From assembly GCA_963971575.1 (NCBI GenBank), contig OZ020620.1, forward strand, positions 39,842,924 to 39,906,923: a DNA stretch of 64,000 nt, in the 5' to 3' direction. The translations under genes and the position numbers were made by a program. Shown here in pieces: positions 52,955-63,500 of this stretch (position 1 is its first letter; every line of letters starts with the position of its first letter). The notes beneath the pieces are model-generated. The model was given only the letters and a program-made list of their open reading frames with translations, had not been told where the DNA came from and did no database searches. This stretch comes from Liopterus haemorrhoidalis (lineage: Eukaryota; Arthropoda; Insecta; Coleoptera; Dytiscidae).

Positions 52955-53240
52955 CGGTCACGACTAGCAGTTGCTCTTGTGAAGTATCAGGGTAATGCAG
53001 ATACAATGGATATTGATAGAGAAGCAACAAATTCAAACTAGGGGCGTCTTTCAAAAACCCGTTTACCAAATGTCATCAGATTTGATAATATTAGTCATCT
53101 GATAAAGAGGCATGAAACAAATGCAAGAAAAAATGCAGATTGTGTCTGAAAAAAAAAGAGTAACACCATTTATTTATGTATAAAATGTAAAGTACATCAG
53201 ATCTACACCCAGAGTGTTTTGAAATATTTCATTCCAAATA
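52955..53240 (+). pseudogene. piggyBac transposase C-terminal remnant
   Basis: FRSRLAVALVKYQGNADTMD, then RLPNVIRFDNISHLIKRHET and, after a stop, YLCIKCKVHQIYTQSVLKYF. This fits the tail of piggyBac transposases: an RR.LA..L segment, then a Cys-rich zinc region ending C.KC....C...CF..YH. Several cysteines are lost. Confidence 0.6.
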
Positions 53241-53294
53241 AAGTACATATTTCATTCATAAAAAAATAATTTGCTTATTACATGTTTACTTATA

Positions 53295-54635
53295 CAGTGA
53301 ATTTATTCTTTAATGCAACATATACTATGTCCTTACCATGGATACAGTTTTTGACAGCAATATAAATCGTGTTCATTTTCATTTGCAACATAGAAAAAAC
53401 CATATTCACTAGCAAAATCAAAATATTTTATTGAAAATACAAATTAAAAAAAATAAAATAATAAATAAATAGCTAATAAAAACTTATAATAAATATTCAA
53501 AAGTTTCTCTGTTTACTTGCATATAAAATGTTAAGCGATCATAAAAATGATTCAAAGCATTCAGCAATTGCTCTTGAGGTATATTGTTGGATGCTTGAAC
53601 AATTTTGTCTTGCAGTTCAGCAACATCCCTAAGTTCTCCATTATATACTTTGGCCTTTAAATATCCCCAACAAAAAAAAAATCATTGGGTGCCAAATCCG
53701 GAGATTTCGCTGGCCAATTCTAGAATTATAAACTTATGCGCCATCATGTTGAAACCATACTTGTCCATTAATATTCAGGTTTCGCAACGCAGGTAATATT
53801 TTGTTTTGCAAAAGGGCTACATATTTTGCGGCATTAAGGTAAATTCAATAAAAAAAAGGCCCTATAATATTGGTTCCTATTATCCCTGCCCAAACATTTA
53901 ATTTTTGCGGCCTTTGAGCTCAGGAGGAATGAAACAAATGTAAATTTTCTCGACTCCAGTACCTAAAATTTTGTCTGTGCACTCACCATTTTGAGTAAAC
54001 GTTGCTTCGTCAGTAAATACTTTGATAATAATTCTTTCAAGCAGTGTTGGGTCGGAATTAATTTTTTCAAACATTTCAAAACAAAAATCCATACGTACTG
54101 CTGCGTCCCTTTCTAACAATTCTTGATGATTTTGAAATTTGTATGATAGAAACTTTTCTTTTTTTTTTTAAGAAGTTAAAAACAGATCCAATACTGACAC
54201 CAACGGTTTGTGCAATTGATTTTAAAGTATTATGATTGTTTTCTTCCACTTGTCATAATATTTCCAACTGCTTCTCTTCTGTAAGCACGTGGAATGTTGT
54301 TCTTTTTTTATGTTTTGTCTTAAGACATCCTTCGCAATGAAATTTATTAACTAGTCTTGAAATTGTAGAGGGATTTGGTATTGGCCGATCTGGATAAGTT
54401 GCACTAAATACAGCATAAACTTCTCTTAAACTCATTTAGGAGTTATACCAAGTTACCATCATTATTTTTTCTTCATCTGTATACATGTTGATTAATATTT
54501 AAATCAGTAATGAGTAAAAGTATACACTCTAATTGTCTATGTTGCAAATGAAAATGAACACGATTTATATTGTTGTCAAAAACTGTATCCATGGTAATGG
54601 CATAGTACATGTTGCATTAAAAAATAAATTCACTG
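53295..54635 (-). mobile_element. Tc/mariner-like element with 99-bp inverted repeats
   Basis: The 99-bp ends (53295-53393 and, inverted, 54537-54635) start CAGTGAATTTATT and differ at about five positions, with TA on both sides. A full-length but decayed transposase lies between on the minus strand. Inserted in the piggyBac element. Confidence 0.88.
53640..54490 (-). pseudogene. IS630/Tc-mariner-type transposase pseudogene
   Basis: From the N-terminus: SLREVYAVFSATYPDRPIPN and STISRLVNKFHCEGC (HTH), then SIAQTVGVSIGSVFNFLKK (second HTH). Next come FTDEATFTQNGE (first Asp) with the expected VHRQN changed, PQKLNVWAGIIGTNIIGPFF and, late, NWPAKSPDLAPNDFFF (C-terminal catalytic Asp). The segment with the middle Asp is deleted or scrambled near 53770. 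Multiple stops and shifts are present. Confidence 0.75.
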
Positions 54636-54833
54636 TATATGATATTGTTATTAGTCAAAGGTGCGTATACGCATCCTTATATTCCTGTAGAGTTAAGCAT
54701 ATATATTTTTTAAAAACGCAATAATTGTCTTAGTTGATGTATTTTAATTAATTTGCAATAATTTTTTTGTGAAAAATATATTTTTTTAATACGTTGGCCA
54801 TTAATGGGTTAAATATTTGGGAAAAACACAAAA

Positions 54834-54839
54834 TTTATT
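54834..54839 (-). terminator. Polyadenylation signal overlapping the SP5 stop
   Basis: Minus-strand AATAAA includes the SP5 TAA stop codon (54835-54837). The piggyBac insertion begins ~20 bp further on. Confidence 0.45.
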
Positions 54840-57800
54840 TAATATAATTGTACAATATTTTGAAAAAACATATTGAATAAAAGGTATTGAATCTCTCTCT
54901 ATTTCCATTTCCTCTTTGTTGTGTTTCTGTTATTTTTGTATCAATCCAATGCAGAAAATAGTCCACTCCTGTATAGATTGCCACTCCTTCCTCTACACAA
55001 CCCTGGTTCCAGGACATTATTCCAATCTAACAATAGAAAAGTCAAAATAATTACTAATGCTGCGTTCACAAAATTGTGACGTCAGGTTTAGTACGTTTAC
55101 ATTCATCTATTTAACGAATGTAATATTTGTACGCTGTCACTTGTATCGAAATGAAATGAAAATATAAGAATAAGAACAAAATAGAAACAAATAAATTATT
55201 CTAATAGACAAAATAGTCCAACAAAGGATTGATGTGATCCAAAAATATGATCAAAGAAAATAAAATAAAAATAAGGTGAATATAACCTAAAAACTATGCA
55301 GTACACACAAAATCAAATAAGAAAATCTATAAGAAAATATATAACTAAACACAAAACTGCTAAATAAACAACAAACTAATTAAAAAAGGTTTTTAGAAAT
55401 TACTATTAGTTAGATATTTGAATACAAGTATCAAAACACAATAGACGTATTATTAAATGACAAATGTAAACATCGTTTTATTCAGGGATACCAATACAAA
55501 ATTCCTATATTAAATAAACACTTTTAAAATTTGTAAATCTTCAAAATGACTATCGAACACAAACTAAATATGACTTCAAAAGGTATGTTTTAGTAAAATA
55601 AAAGAGTAAAGAGCAATATTAGTCTAAAATTCACATGCAAAAAAAATCGATTTAGTTATTTTTTCGCCACTAAGTTTGTTGAAGTTATGACGCAAAATGA
55701 CGAACTGCGCTGTTTCAGCAACTGAGCTATAGACAGTTTTAACTTTTAATGATAGCGTCCACAGTTATGAAAATTAATGCGAAACTAATGTTGTGACATC
55801 TAAGTTTTTTCAAACCAACTACAATAAAACAAATGTATTTATGTGATTTTTTACGAACCCGCCATTAGCGAGATTGTGATTTCTTACAAAAAATTTTTTG
55901 CACAATTTTGATCGTTAATCCACGTACTAAGGGGTTTCATTTGATACCCTGCACAGAATTTATTTTATTTATTTTTTTTCGATGAGCACATATTTGTTTA
56001 TATTTTTGGGGGGATATGTTTTTTAGATGTTTTAGTATTTTTCCTATGGTCAAAGAGTTGTATAAGCATGCCAAATTTCAACTCTCTAGGTTTAGCTGTT
56101 TGGCTACAATTTTTACCGAACAGGCAGACATACAGATATATGGGTTTTTTGGTCATACCTACAAAACCCTAAAAATCAAAATATATATATATACCGTATT
56201 TTCGGACGGAGGGAGTATTATTTTTGCCCCCCCCCCAGCTGAAATTCTGGCTATGTCCTTGGCAAGGAGTATTACTTTACCTGTATCCCATCGCATAATA
56301 ACGGTCCACCATAATCTCCAATACAAGCATTAACATCTCCATATCCTATATTTGTGCATATTTGATTTGTTCTTAAATACATGCCGTCAAATAGTTGTCG
56401 ATCACACAAATCATGAGGCCAAATTTCTATATTTATTTTCCTCAATTGTTTAAATAATCGTCCTTCTGGTGATAATTTTCTCCAACCAACAACAACGCAA
56501 CTGCTGTCTTTGGCTTCTCTTTTATTTTCTCTTTTACTTTCATTAGTACCAGCAGTTTTAGGCAAAGTTACAATTCCTACACGATTACTTAGTTTAATAG
56601 GCATTTGGAGTTTTAGAAGTGCTATGTCATTGTATCGTTCTTTTGCTTTGTACATAGGATGTTTTATTGTTCTACTCACTCCAAAGATGTCTTTACGTGC
56701 AATATCTCGAAGATATGTATATCCAATAATCACTCGATATTCCTCGTTGGGTATAAGAGTTGTTGAGCTGGAAAATAAAAAATGTGAATTATCAAACATT
56801 ACTGAGTTTCATAGGTATCGATCAGTATAGGCGCCCGCAAAAGGGTAAGAGGAAGTAGAGATGGCAATAAAAAATAATTAATCGATTAATTGATCATTTG
56901 ATTAATCGAAATGTTATAATCGATTTTCGATTAAATTGGTAAAAAATAATCGATTATGAAATAAAAAAAATATACTACTCTGTCAAAAAAGTAGCGGGAA
57001 TTTGTGATTTAAAAAGCCCGCGCTAATAATTTTTTTTCATAAGGTAGCAGCACTGTCCCTAATTACTGTGTCAAACATGAGCGCCATCTGCAGGGCCTCT
57101 TAAGTCCAGAGGGCCTCAATATTCAAAAAGATGTATATGTACTAAATATATATATTTTATTAGTACATATACATCTTTTATATTCGAATATATGCTATAA
57201 CTCAAGAAACACAGACCATACGAAAGGTTTTTTAATTCACCCTGAATCTAATAGTTTTTCCCTTTATAGCAGGGATGGCCAAGGCGTTGACTGCGATCGA
57301 CCGGTCGAGCGCAAGGCCTCTAGAAGTCGCCCGCGAAGCTGTGTTGAACATTGACAAATCATAGTGATAAAATCAGAGCGTACTTAAATAAAAAAATAAT
57401 AATAATAAAGTAAAAATTCAAAATTATTCTCTGCAATTAGTAGATTTTATTAAAAATATTTTCAATAGCAACTTATTTCTGCAGAGAACAGAGCTAAAAA
57501 GAATTATTTCAGTTAAAATTAAATGCGATGTGCATTTAAAATCAATGGCTTCAAATTTGAGCTTCTGGAGATTAATGAGCAGAGATAAAATCCAAATATT
57601 TGGAGAGTTGTTGCATATTTCAATGCCTTTTTTGGTTCAACATATTTATGCGAATCAGCATTTTCCTGCATGAATGCGGCAAAAACTAAACAGATCACAA
57701 TTATCGGATCTACATTTGTAATCGTGTTTAAGAATTAGTTTAAGTTCATACGAGCCAAATTTTGACAAACTTCGAAACTATGCAATATCAAGTGTCATCA

Positions 57801-59578
57801 AATTAAAAAAATTCCATTGTTTTTGTTTTTGTTTACTGTATTTTTCTTTTTGAAAAATTAGCTCCAAATTTATTTTAATAAAATTGTAAAACAATAATTT
57901 TCTTTTTTTCCCTACATTTCCCTATTTTTTTTTAAATTCAGGACCAGTTCTAAAGAATAGTTATTATATGTAATTTAATAGAGGTTTGAGTACCTCTGTG
58001 ATAAGGTGTGGTCTGGTGATAGATATCTCCCTAAAATAAATTTATTTTTTATTTTCTTTATATGTAATTTAATAGCAGTCATAGTGAAATGTCTTCGTCA
58101 TCAGTTCGTAAGTATCTTCTAAAAACGTCACCAATTCGTCTTAAAAAAAACGTTGATTTATGAGTACCTAAAAATTCCTCAAAAATAACACCAATTCGTA
58201 AGTACCTTCTAAAAAAACCTAGTCGACCGCGGGAACACCTTCACCAAAAAAGTCGCCCCCAACGTCACCAAGTTTGGCCACCCCTGCTTTATAGGTTAAC
58301 TAGGGCAAATACGTTTTTGAACATGTTTATGGGTAGCAAAAAGTCGATATCTCATTGGGCCTAAGAAATATTGAGGAATCCGTAAAAAATCTTTTCACCC
58401 CTTTAGAAGAACTCCCTCAGTCTTATGCAGACCTCTACCAAATAATGCATACAGAAAAAATACAGATAACTTTACCTAACATAGAAGCAATCCTACGACT
58501 ACTTCTTAGTTTAATGGTCACTAATTGCTTTGAGGCTCTTTTTCAAACTTAAAAGAATTAAAAATAAATTCAGGTACAATGTCTGAAGATTATCCGCACT
58601 GAGCATTCTGAGCATTGATAAGTGATAAACTTAGAAATATTAAAAAAAGAGGTAGTTTATTGAAGGAGTCTAAAAATTTTAGTAGCCTAGGGCCTCACGT
58701 CATGTAAATCCGGCCCTGGCCATCTGTCAACCAGTTTGATTACATCGGCTGTTTTAGTTAACACACTTCAGTAGCGCGTCGCGATTTTTACAATGAACAA
58801 AACTACTAAACAAAGAGTTTGCCTTAAATTTTATGTTGGAAAAGTGTTATGGTAATCAGCTTTATCAAAAACACGGGCGTACGAGTCGTCAGTGGCGACG
58901 CTAGCTCTTAAAATCTGAGGGGGGGGGGGGGCAAAAAAAATTGAGTAAAATTTGAGGGGGTCAGGAAATATTTTTTTATCGTTTACATATGAAAATACAA
59001 GTAACGACCTAAAAAAAAGGTCCTCACTTCTAAAATATATTTTTTCCAAGCAATTCTAGGGGGGCCAACTAGGGGCCAGAGCAACATTTAGGGGGGGGGG
59101 GCAATCCCCCGAAAGCGAAAAGTTGAATCTGTTATTCAAATAGTGTTCTGTATTTATGAAAGTTTATTTAAAATAAAATCTAAATATTTTCAAAAATATG
59201 CCTTCATATTTAGCCCCCTCCGTCAAGAGTAGGCGCTTTGTTGAAAAAGGTACCTTGATTTTTACTGACTGTTTAAATGTCTACTGTTAATAACAATTGA
59301 AATTCATACTTAGGTACACAAACACAAAATGCTGACGTTAAAATCCATTTAATATTTATTATGGTTGCAGCACAAGTATGTATATATTCGGAACCAACTT
59401 GACGATGAAGAGACACTAAATATGGAAAGTACTGGATGTGAGTTAAACTGCCTTCCTGTTTCGTTTCATTTTCGTCATCTTGTACCTCATGGAGCCTCGG
59501 CAAATTTGTCATAGAACAAGTTAAATGGAATGCATTAAATATCACTAATAATGTAATGTAGGGTACAGATAACTGCAT
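54835..59578 (-). CDS. SP5: catalytically dead serine protease homologue (3 exons)
   Basis: Exons 59578-59310, 56767-56281 and 55026-54835 join in frame to 315 codons with the same phases as SP2-SP4. Donors are AA|GTATGA and CAG|GTAAAG; acceptors are TTTCCAG|C and TTGTTAG|A. The signal peptide starts MQLSVPYITLLVIFNAF. There is no RIVGG activation site; the CGG strand is CAA. TAAHC has become TSAFC, so His57 is Phe84. Asp137 (YNDIALL) remains. GDSGGP is GDYGGP, so Ser195 is Tyr242, and pocket residue 189 is Asn236. The 215-228 region (SWNQGC, VAIYTG) also lacks the trypsin Gly residues. A basic Lys/Glu-rich insertion lies at about 164-177. The frame and splice sites are intact, so it is probably a functional pseudoprotease rather than debris. 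Confidence 0.88.
55590..56175. repeat. Dispersed repeat and truncated F3 in SP5 intron 2
   Basis: 55590-55710 matches 45345-45440. 55880-56175 is an inverted, truncated F3 whose tetranucleotide tract is reduced to GGCAGACATACAGATATATG. Confidence 0.5.
56860..56970. repeat. TCGATTA-rich stretch
   Basis: Dense AATCGATTA/ATTAATCGA motifs next to GTAGAGATGGCAATAAA. It resembles the terminus of a hAT-like MITE; no second end was found. Confidence 0.4.
57126..57179. repeat. Perfect 20-bp inverted repeat
   Basis: AAAAGATGTATATGTACTAA and its exact complement, 14 nt apart, in SP5 intron 1. Confidence 0.85.
57270..58286 (+). mobile_element. hAT element with transposase C-terminus
   Basis: CAGGGATGGCCAAGGCG to CTTGGTGACG-type ends (right end GTTTGGCCACCCCTG), with a perfect 8-bp duplication CTTTATAG (57262-57269 and 58287-58294). 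A transposase remnant (YLCESAFSCMNAAKTKQ) lies at about 57590-57800. Confidence 0.88.
57590..57800 (+). pseudogene. hAT transposase dimerisation remnant
   Basis: NPNIWRVVAYFNAFFGSTYL-like frames lead to CESAFSCMNAAKTKQ, then SLSSYEPNFDKL in another frame. This is the hAT C-terminal motif (ESAFS.M...K...R..L.D.HL...L). It has a frameshift in the middle. Confidence 0.65.
58340..58717 (+). pseudogene. hAT transposase C-terminal fragment
   Basis: LPQSYADLYQIMHTEKIQIT, then EAILRLLLSLMVTNCFEALF fits the start of a ZMYM-like hAT dimerisation domain, then stops. It ends near 58717 with a hAT terminus, ATCCGGCCCTG. Confidence 0.5.
58721..59309. other. SP5 intron 1 end; G-rich tracts
   Basis: Runs of 9-13 G lie at 58919-58931 and 59092-59101. 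A GTCAGTGGCGACGCTAGCTC segment and a GGTCCTCACTTC segment resemble MITE pieces. No gene is present. Confidence 0.35.
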
Positions 59579-59640
59579 TTTAATTTTATAATAAAACTGA
59601 CTTTTTGAATTATGAAGTTTTTGTTTTCAATTATTTATTT
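59579..59640 (-). promoter_or_regulatory. Possible SP5 core promoter
   Basis: A TCAGTT, matching the arthropod initiator TCAGT, lies ~25 nt upstream of the SP5 ATG on the minus strand. The conserved SP1-SP3 flank is absent here. No TATA box is certain. Confidence 0.3.
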
Positions 59641-59681
59641 CATTGATAACTTGATGGGTATAAAATTATTTTGTTTTTACC

Positions 59682-60810
59682 GACCGCCAACATATATAAG
59701 GGAGGTATTGTGATCATACTGATTTTGACATTTCGATGGATCTCCACGAATTGAGGTCCCTACATAGCATTTTAGCATGATGTCTGTCGATCTGTCTGTC
59801 CGTCTGTCTGTCTGTCCGTCCGTCTGTCTGTGTACAAGTGCAGAGCAAATTCGGCTAAAAGGATTTTTATGAAACTTCATATTTAAGCTTTTGCCATCAA
59901 TGCAGTTGATCAACTTTTGGTAAAAATCGGTTGACTAGAAATGGTAGTTTACTCGTGTCGATTTTAAGATTTTTGCAAATATTTCATAACAGAATAATAT
60001 TTCGAAAAATATTATTTAGCAAAAGTTGCTATAAAAGCAATAACTAACAACTTTTATTTGAGATATTTTTTGATAAAACGAAAAAATTTTGAAACATTTT
60101 TCCAAATGTTATCTATTTTTTCATACTTATATGTAACGTTTCCATGGTCATGATAAATAATATCTTTGTTAGAAAATATTTAGCCAACTTATTTCTACTC
60201 TGCTGCTAGAATGTATTTTCTCCACGACCGCTAAAGAATATACCAATTCTAAAACCAATTTTGACTACAGAAAGTTAATATTCTAACACAAGAGTTGGAA
60301 TGTTATTCTAAAGCACTTATCTTCTTATGCATTTTGCGTGTATTCCATTCCATCACTTGTTATGGAATAACTATTCCCTGTTTGTTGTCTTTTGTTTTTG
60401 AATGGTTACATTAAGATATATGCAACGTTTACATTAAATAAATGCAACATAACTTCCTAACCTAAAATAGTGGCCGATGTGCGGCAAATTAAATTAAAGT
60501 AAAACAAATAATAAAAAAAAAAATGTTTTATTAACTGATTAATTTGTTATGTAATAAAAATTATTTTTTAAGATAAAATGTTTGTTACACTAATTATTTG
60601 TTATTTTTTTTCTTTCTGGTGGTCGTGGAGAAAGTAGGGTCTGTGACTCGGTTGGAATGAGAAAATTCGATGCTCGTGGTTTCTCACGCTCGCCTGCGGC
60701 TCGCGCTTGAAATGTTCCACTCGCATCGAATTTTCTCATTCCAACCTTGTTACAGAATATACTATTATACAAGTACTTTGGATGAAGGTCGGTCCTGTGG
60801 TGGCCACAGC
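59682..60810 (-). mobile_element. F4-related repeat, inverted, with a 24-bp palindrome
   Basis: Shares ACGTTTCCATGGTCATGATA, the GTCTGTC-rich tract (59785-59833) and GGTGGCCACAGCTGATTTTT with the 9500-9660 fragment and F4. Within it, 60650-60673 and 60723-60746 are perfect 24-bp inverted repeats (GGTTGGAATGAGAAAATTCG core). Confidence 0.55.
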
Positions 60811-60925
60811 TGATTTTTTTTATTTTACATATGAGTAGACTATTAACAAAATCATATCCAAAAATAAAAAAAAATAAAACATTCATCTAATAATATAATA
60901 AAAGTAATATAATAGAATATAAAGA

Positions 60926-61362
60926 TATCTCCCTTATTACCTTACCTTACCTTCATAAACTTAGATTACAAAAATTGTTTAGAATAAGAAGACAAATATT
61001 TTATCTAAGAGCATTTTTAGGAACGGATAAATATATGGAGAGTTATGGCGGGAAAACCTAAATTATAATTTTGAAATATCTCCCTTTTTATTTACTTAAC
61101 AGCAAAACTTACCAAACAAAAATTATTACGAATAAGAAAACAAATCTTTTATATAACAGCATTTTTTGATTGGATAAATATTTGGAGACTTATGGGGCAA
61201 AGACCTAAAATTAATAGAATCTAGAGAGGTCTCCCTTATTATTGCCTTAACAGCAAAAACTTACAGAAATTATTAAGAATAATAAGACAAATCTTTTATA
61301 TAACAGCATTTTTTGATTGGCTAAATATTTGGAGAGTTATGGCGGGAAAACCAACCATTTTT
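60926..61362. repeat. Three-copy ~145-bp diverged tandem repeat
   Basis: The units start near 60926, 61072 and 61225. Each has ATCTCCCTTATT- or TCTCCCTTTTTA-like starts, AAGACAAATCTTTTATATAA, AGCATTTTTTGATTGG and ATTTGGAGAGTTATGGCGGG. It is non-coding. Confidence 0.7.
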
Positions 61363-61800
61363 TTAGAGTGTAGTAACAATTACAGACTATAATACCATCA
61401 TATCTGTACTGTTATTTATAGTACAGATCTGATAAGAGTTTAAGGGATTCTTTGTTATACCTACGTAATCCTAAAACACTAAGACGTCTGTACAAACTAA
61501 CACAATGCTGCCATCTGTTGGTCAAGTACAGAACGAACCTGCCTGTAAAGAGAGTCCTGTAAAGCTTTGTAGGACAATTTATTGGATCAATAATATTTAC
61601 TGCGAAAATAGTTAGATCCAGAACCGTCGTGAGGGAGAAGAAGACAGAACAAATTTCCGGGGCTTAAACATCCTGCAAGGCTTTAGATTTTTTTACGAAT
61701 CACCATTTTATTATTTATGATTTTGTTGTATGATTTCATTAATCCCTTTACCAGTAATAGTTGAAAACTTTGATTTAACTGGACACTTTGTTTGTATATT
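61363..61800. other. Spacer without recognised features
   Basis: Intergenic DNA upstream of SP5. No supported gene. Confidence 0.3.
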
Positions 61801-62532
61801 TTAGCTGTTATCAGTGATTTCAATTTTGCACGAAAAATTGAGTATGAAAAAGATGGGTGCCGCGTTTGCTAACATTGGAGAATAAACGCAATCGTGTGAT
61901 CGTTTAAATGGCTGGTTTGGTCGCAATCCTAACAAGTTTCTGCTTCGATACATAACCGTTTATGGAATATGGATCCCCCACTACCCTCCAGAGACAAAGG
62001 AACCGTCGAAACAGTGGATTTCTGGAGGCGATCCGGCTCCAAAGAAGGCGAAGATGGTGAAATCGGCCGGCAAGGTGACGGGCACGGTTTTTTTGGGGAT
62101 TCACGAGGTATCATCCACATTCACTACTTGGAAACAGGACAAACTATAAATGGCGATATTATGCGTTGTTATTGGACTGGTTGAGCGAAGAAATTAAGAA
62201 AAAAGCCCACATTTGGCTAAGACGAAGTGCTCATCTATCAAGACAATACACGGGTGCACACTTGTGCACTTTCAATGGCGAAAATGCATGAATTACGCAT
62301 GAATTGTTGCCACATCCACCAGATTTGGCCCCCAGCGACTTTTCCTGTTTCCAAATATGAAGAAATGGCTCGCCAGAAAAAGATTCAAGTCGAACGAGGG
62401 GGTTATCGCCGAATTAGATGCCTATTTTGAGGGCCTTGCGGAATCTTACTTTTTGGATGGGTTGATAAAGTTGGAGAAACGCTGGGCGAAGTGTATCGAG
62501 CTAGACGGAGACTATGTTGATAAAAATTTATG
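61800..62532 (+). pseudogene. mariner transposase C-terminal remnant
   Basis: Frame pieces: IWIPHYPPETKEPSKQWISG, DPAPKKAKMVKSAGKVTGTV, SSIKTIHGCTLVHFQWRK/LIYQDNTRVHTCALSMAK (second Asp), LFPNMKKWLARKRFKSNEGV, then LDAYFEGLAESYFLDGLIKL and RWAKCIELDGDYVDKN. This is the second half of a mariner with at least four frame breaks. The third Asp region (PPDLAPSD-type) is damaged. The F3 repeat begins right at its end. Confidence 0.78.
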
Positions 62533-63500
62533 TGAAGTGTGAATTTTCACACATTTCAGGATTTTGCAGGTATTTAATAACTGAATGATGATTATTTGGG
62601 ATGCCAAAACAAATTTTATGTCAAAATATTTTTTTATGAATTTTAATTCGAATGCCTAATACCATTATTTAAGTTTGTGCAGTCTTTTTTTTACATAGCA
62701 AGGTTCATTAATATTTTGAAAATTGCGCCTATGGCTTCTATTGGTTGCTTAAATCATTAGCCCCGCCCTCTGATTTCGTATACATCAAACAGAATTAAAT
62801 TATAATTTCAACACTTCCCACTGCTTATTAAATTTACGCTTTTAAAAATTAAATGCAACATTTACCAAAATATAACTAGAATTTTGACAAAATAATTTAA
62901 ACAAAAGCAAGATAATAGAATAATTTAAAGAAAACTGCAAAAAAAAACAAAAAAATTAAAATTGACAGGATTCTAACTCTAGTTTGCAAGTTACCTGCTT
63001 GACAAATTAGAAAACCAATGACTAAACGCACATCGCTATGAGCGCTGACGTATTAACTTGGTTACATAGCGAATTAAATATTTAACATATTTTGGTTAAA
63101 AACACAAAAAATGCATTATTTCCCGAAAACATAATCTGATCAAAAATTCCTGTTGTACTATTTCGGTTCACACCAATATACATTACTTAGAATTTTTTTA
63201 CATTTTTAGTTTAAACCATCTGGGCCACAGGGTGTGGGACAAAATTTTTTTTGCACAATTTTGGCAAAAATAACCTGAAAATAATTTAAATTGCAAAAAT
63301 AAAAATTTGATCGTTAATCCACGTACTAAGGGCTTTCATTTGATACACTACTCAAAATTTAAAAAAAATATCAATATTAATTTCAACTCTCTAGGTTTAG
63401 CCGTTTGGCTACAATTTTTACCGAACAGACAGATAGACAGACAGACAGACAAAATGACGGTATAAGGGTTTTTTGGTCATACCTACAAAACCCTAAAAAT
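62527..63500 (-). mobile_element. F3 1-kb repeat, copy 4
   Basis: Inverted copy, from TGTGAAGTGTGAATTTTCAC to GGTCATACCTACAAAACCCT. Its tRNA-like segment (about 62970-63070, minus strand) is the same as in copy 2, unlike copies 1 and 3. The GACA tract is short. Confidence 0.7.

Larger units (their letters stand above)
51965..54808 (+). mobile_element. piggyBac element with nested F1 and Tc/mariner elements
   Basis: CCCATTAATGGCC and GGCCATTAATGGG are inverted ends, flanked by TTAA (51961-51964 and 54809-54812), the piggyBac hallmark. Subterminal GTGCGTRTACGCA motifs occur at about 51983, 52742 and 54660. The transposase survives only as a C-terminal remnant. The right TTAA lies within 30 bp of the SP5 stop codon. 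Confidence 0.9.

Noticed and set aside
56510..56830. Plus-strand 106-codon frame
   Set aside because: Antisense to SP5 exon 2.
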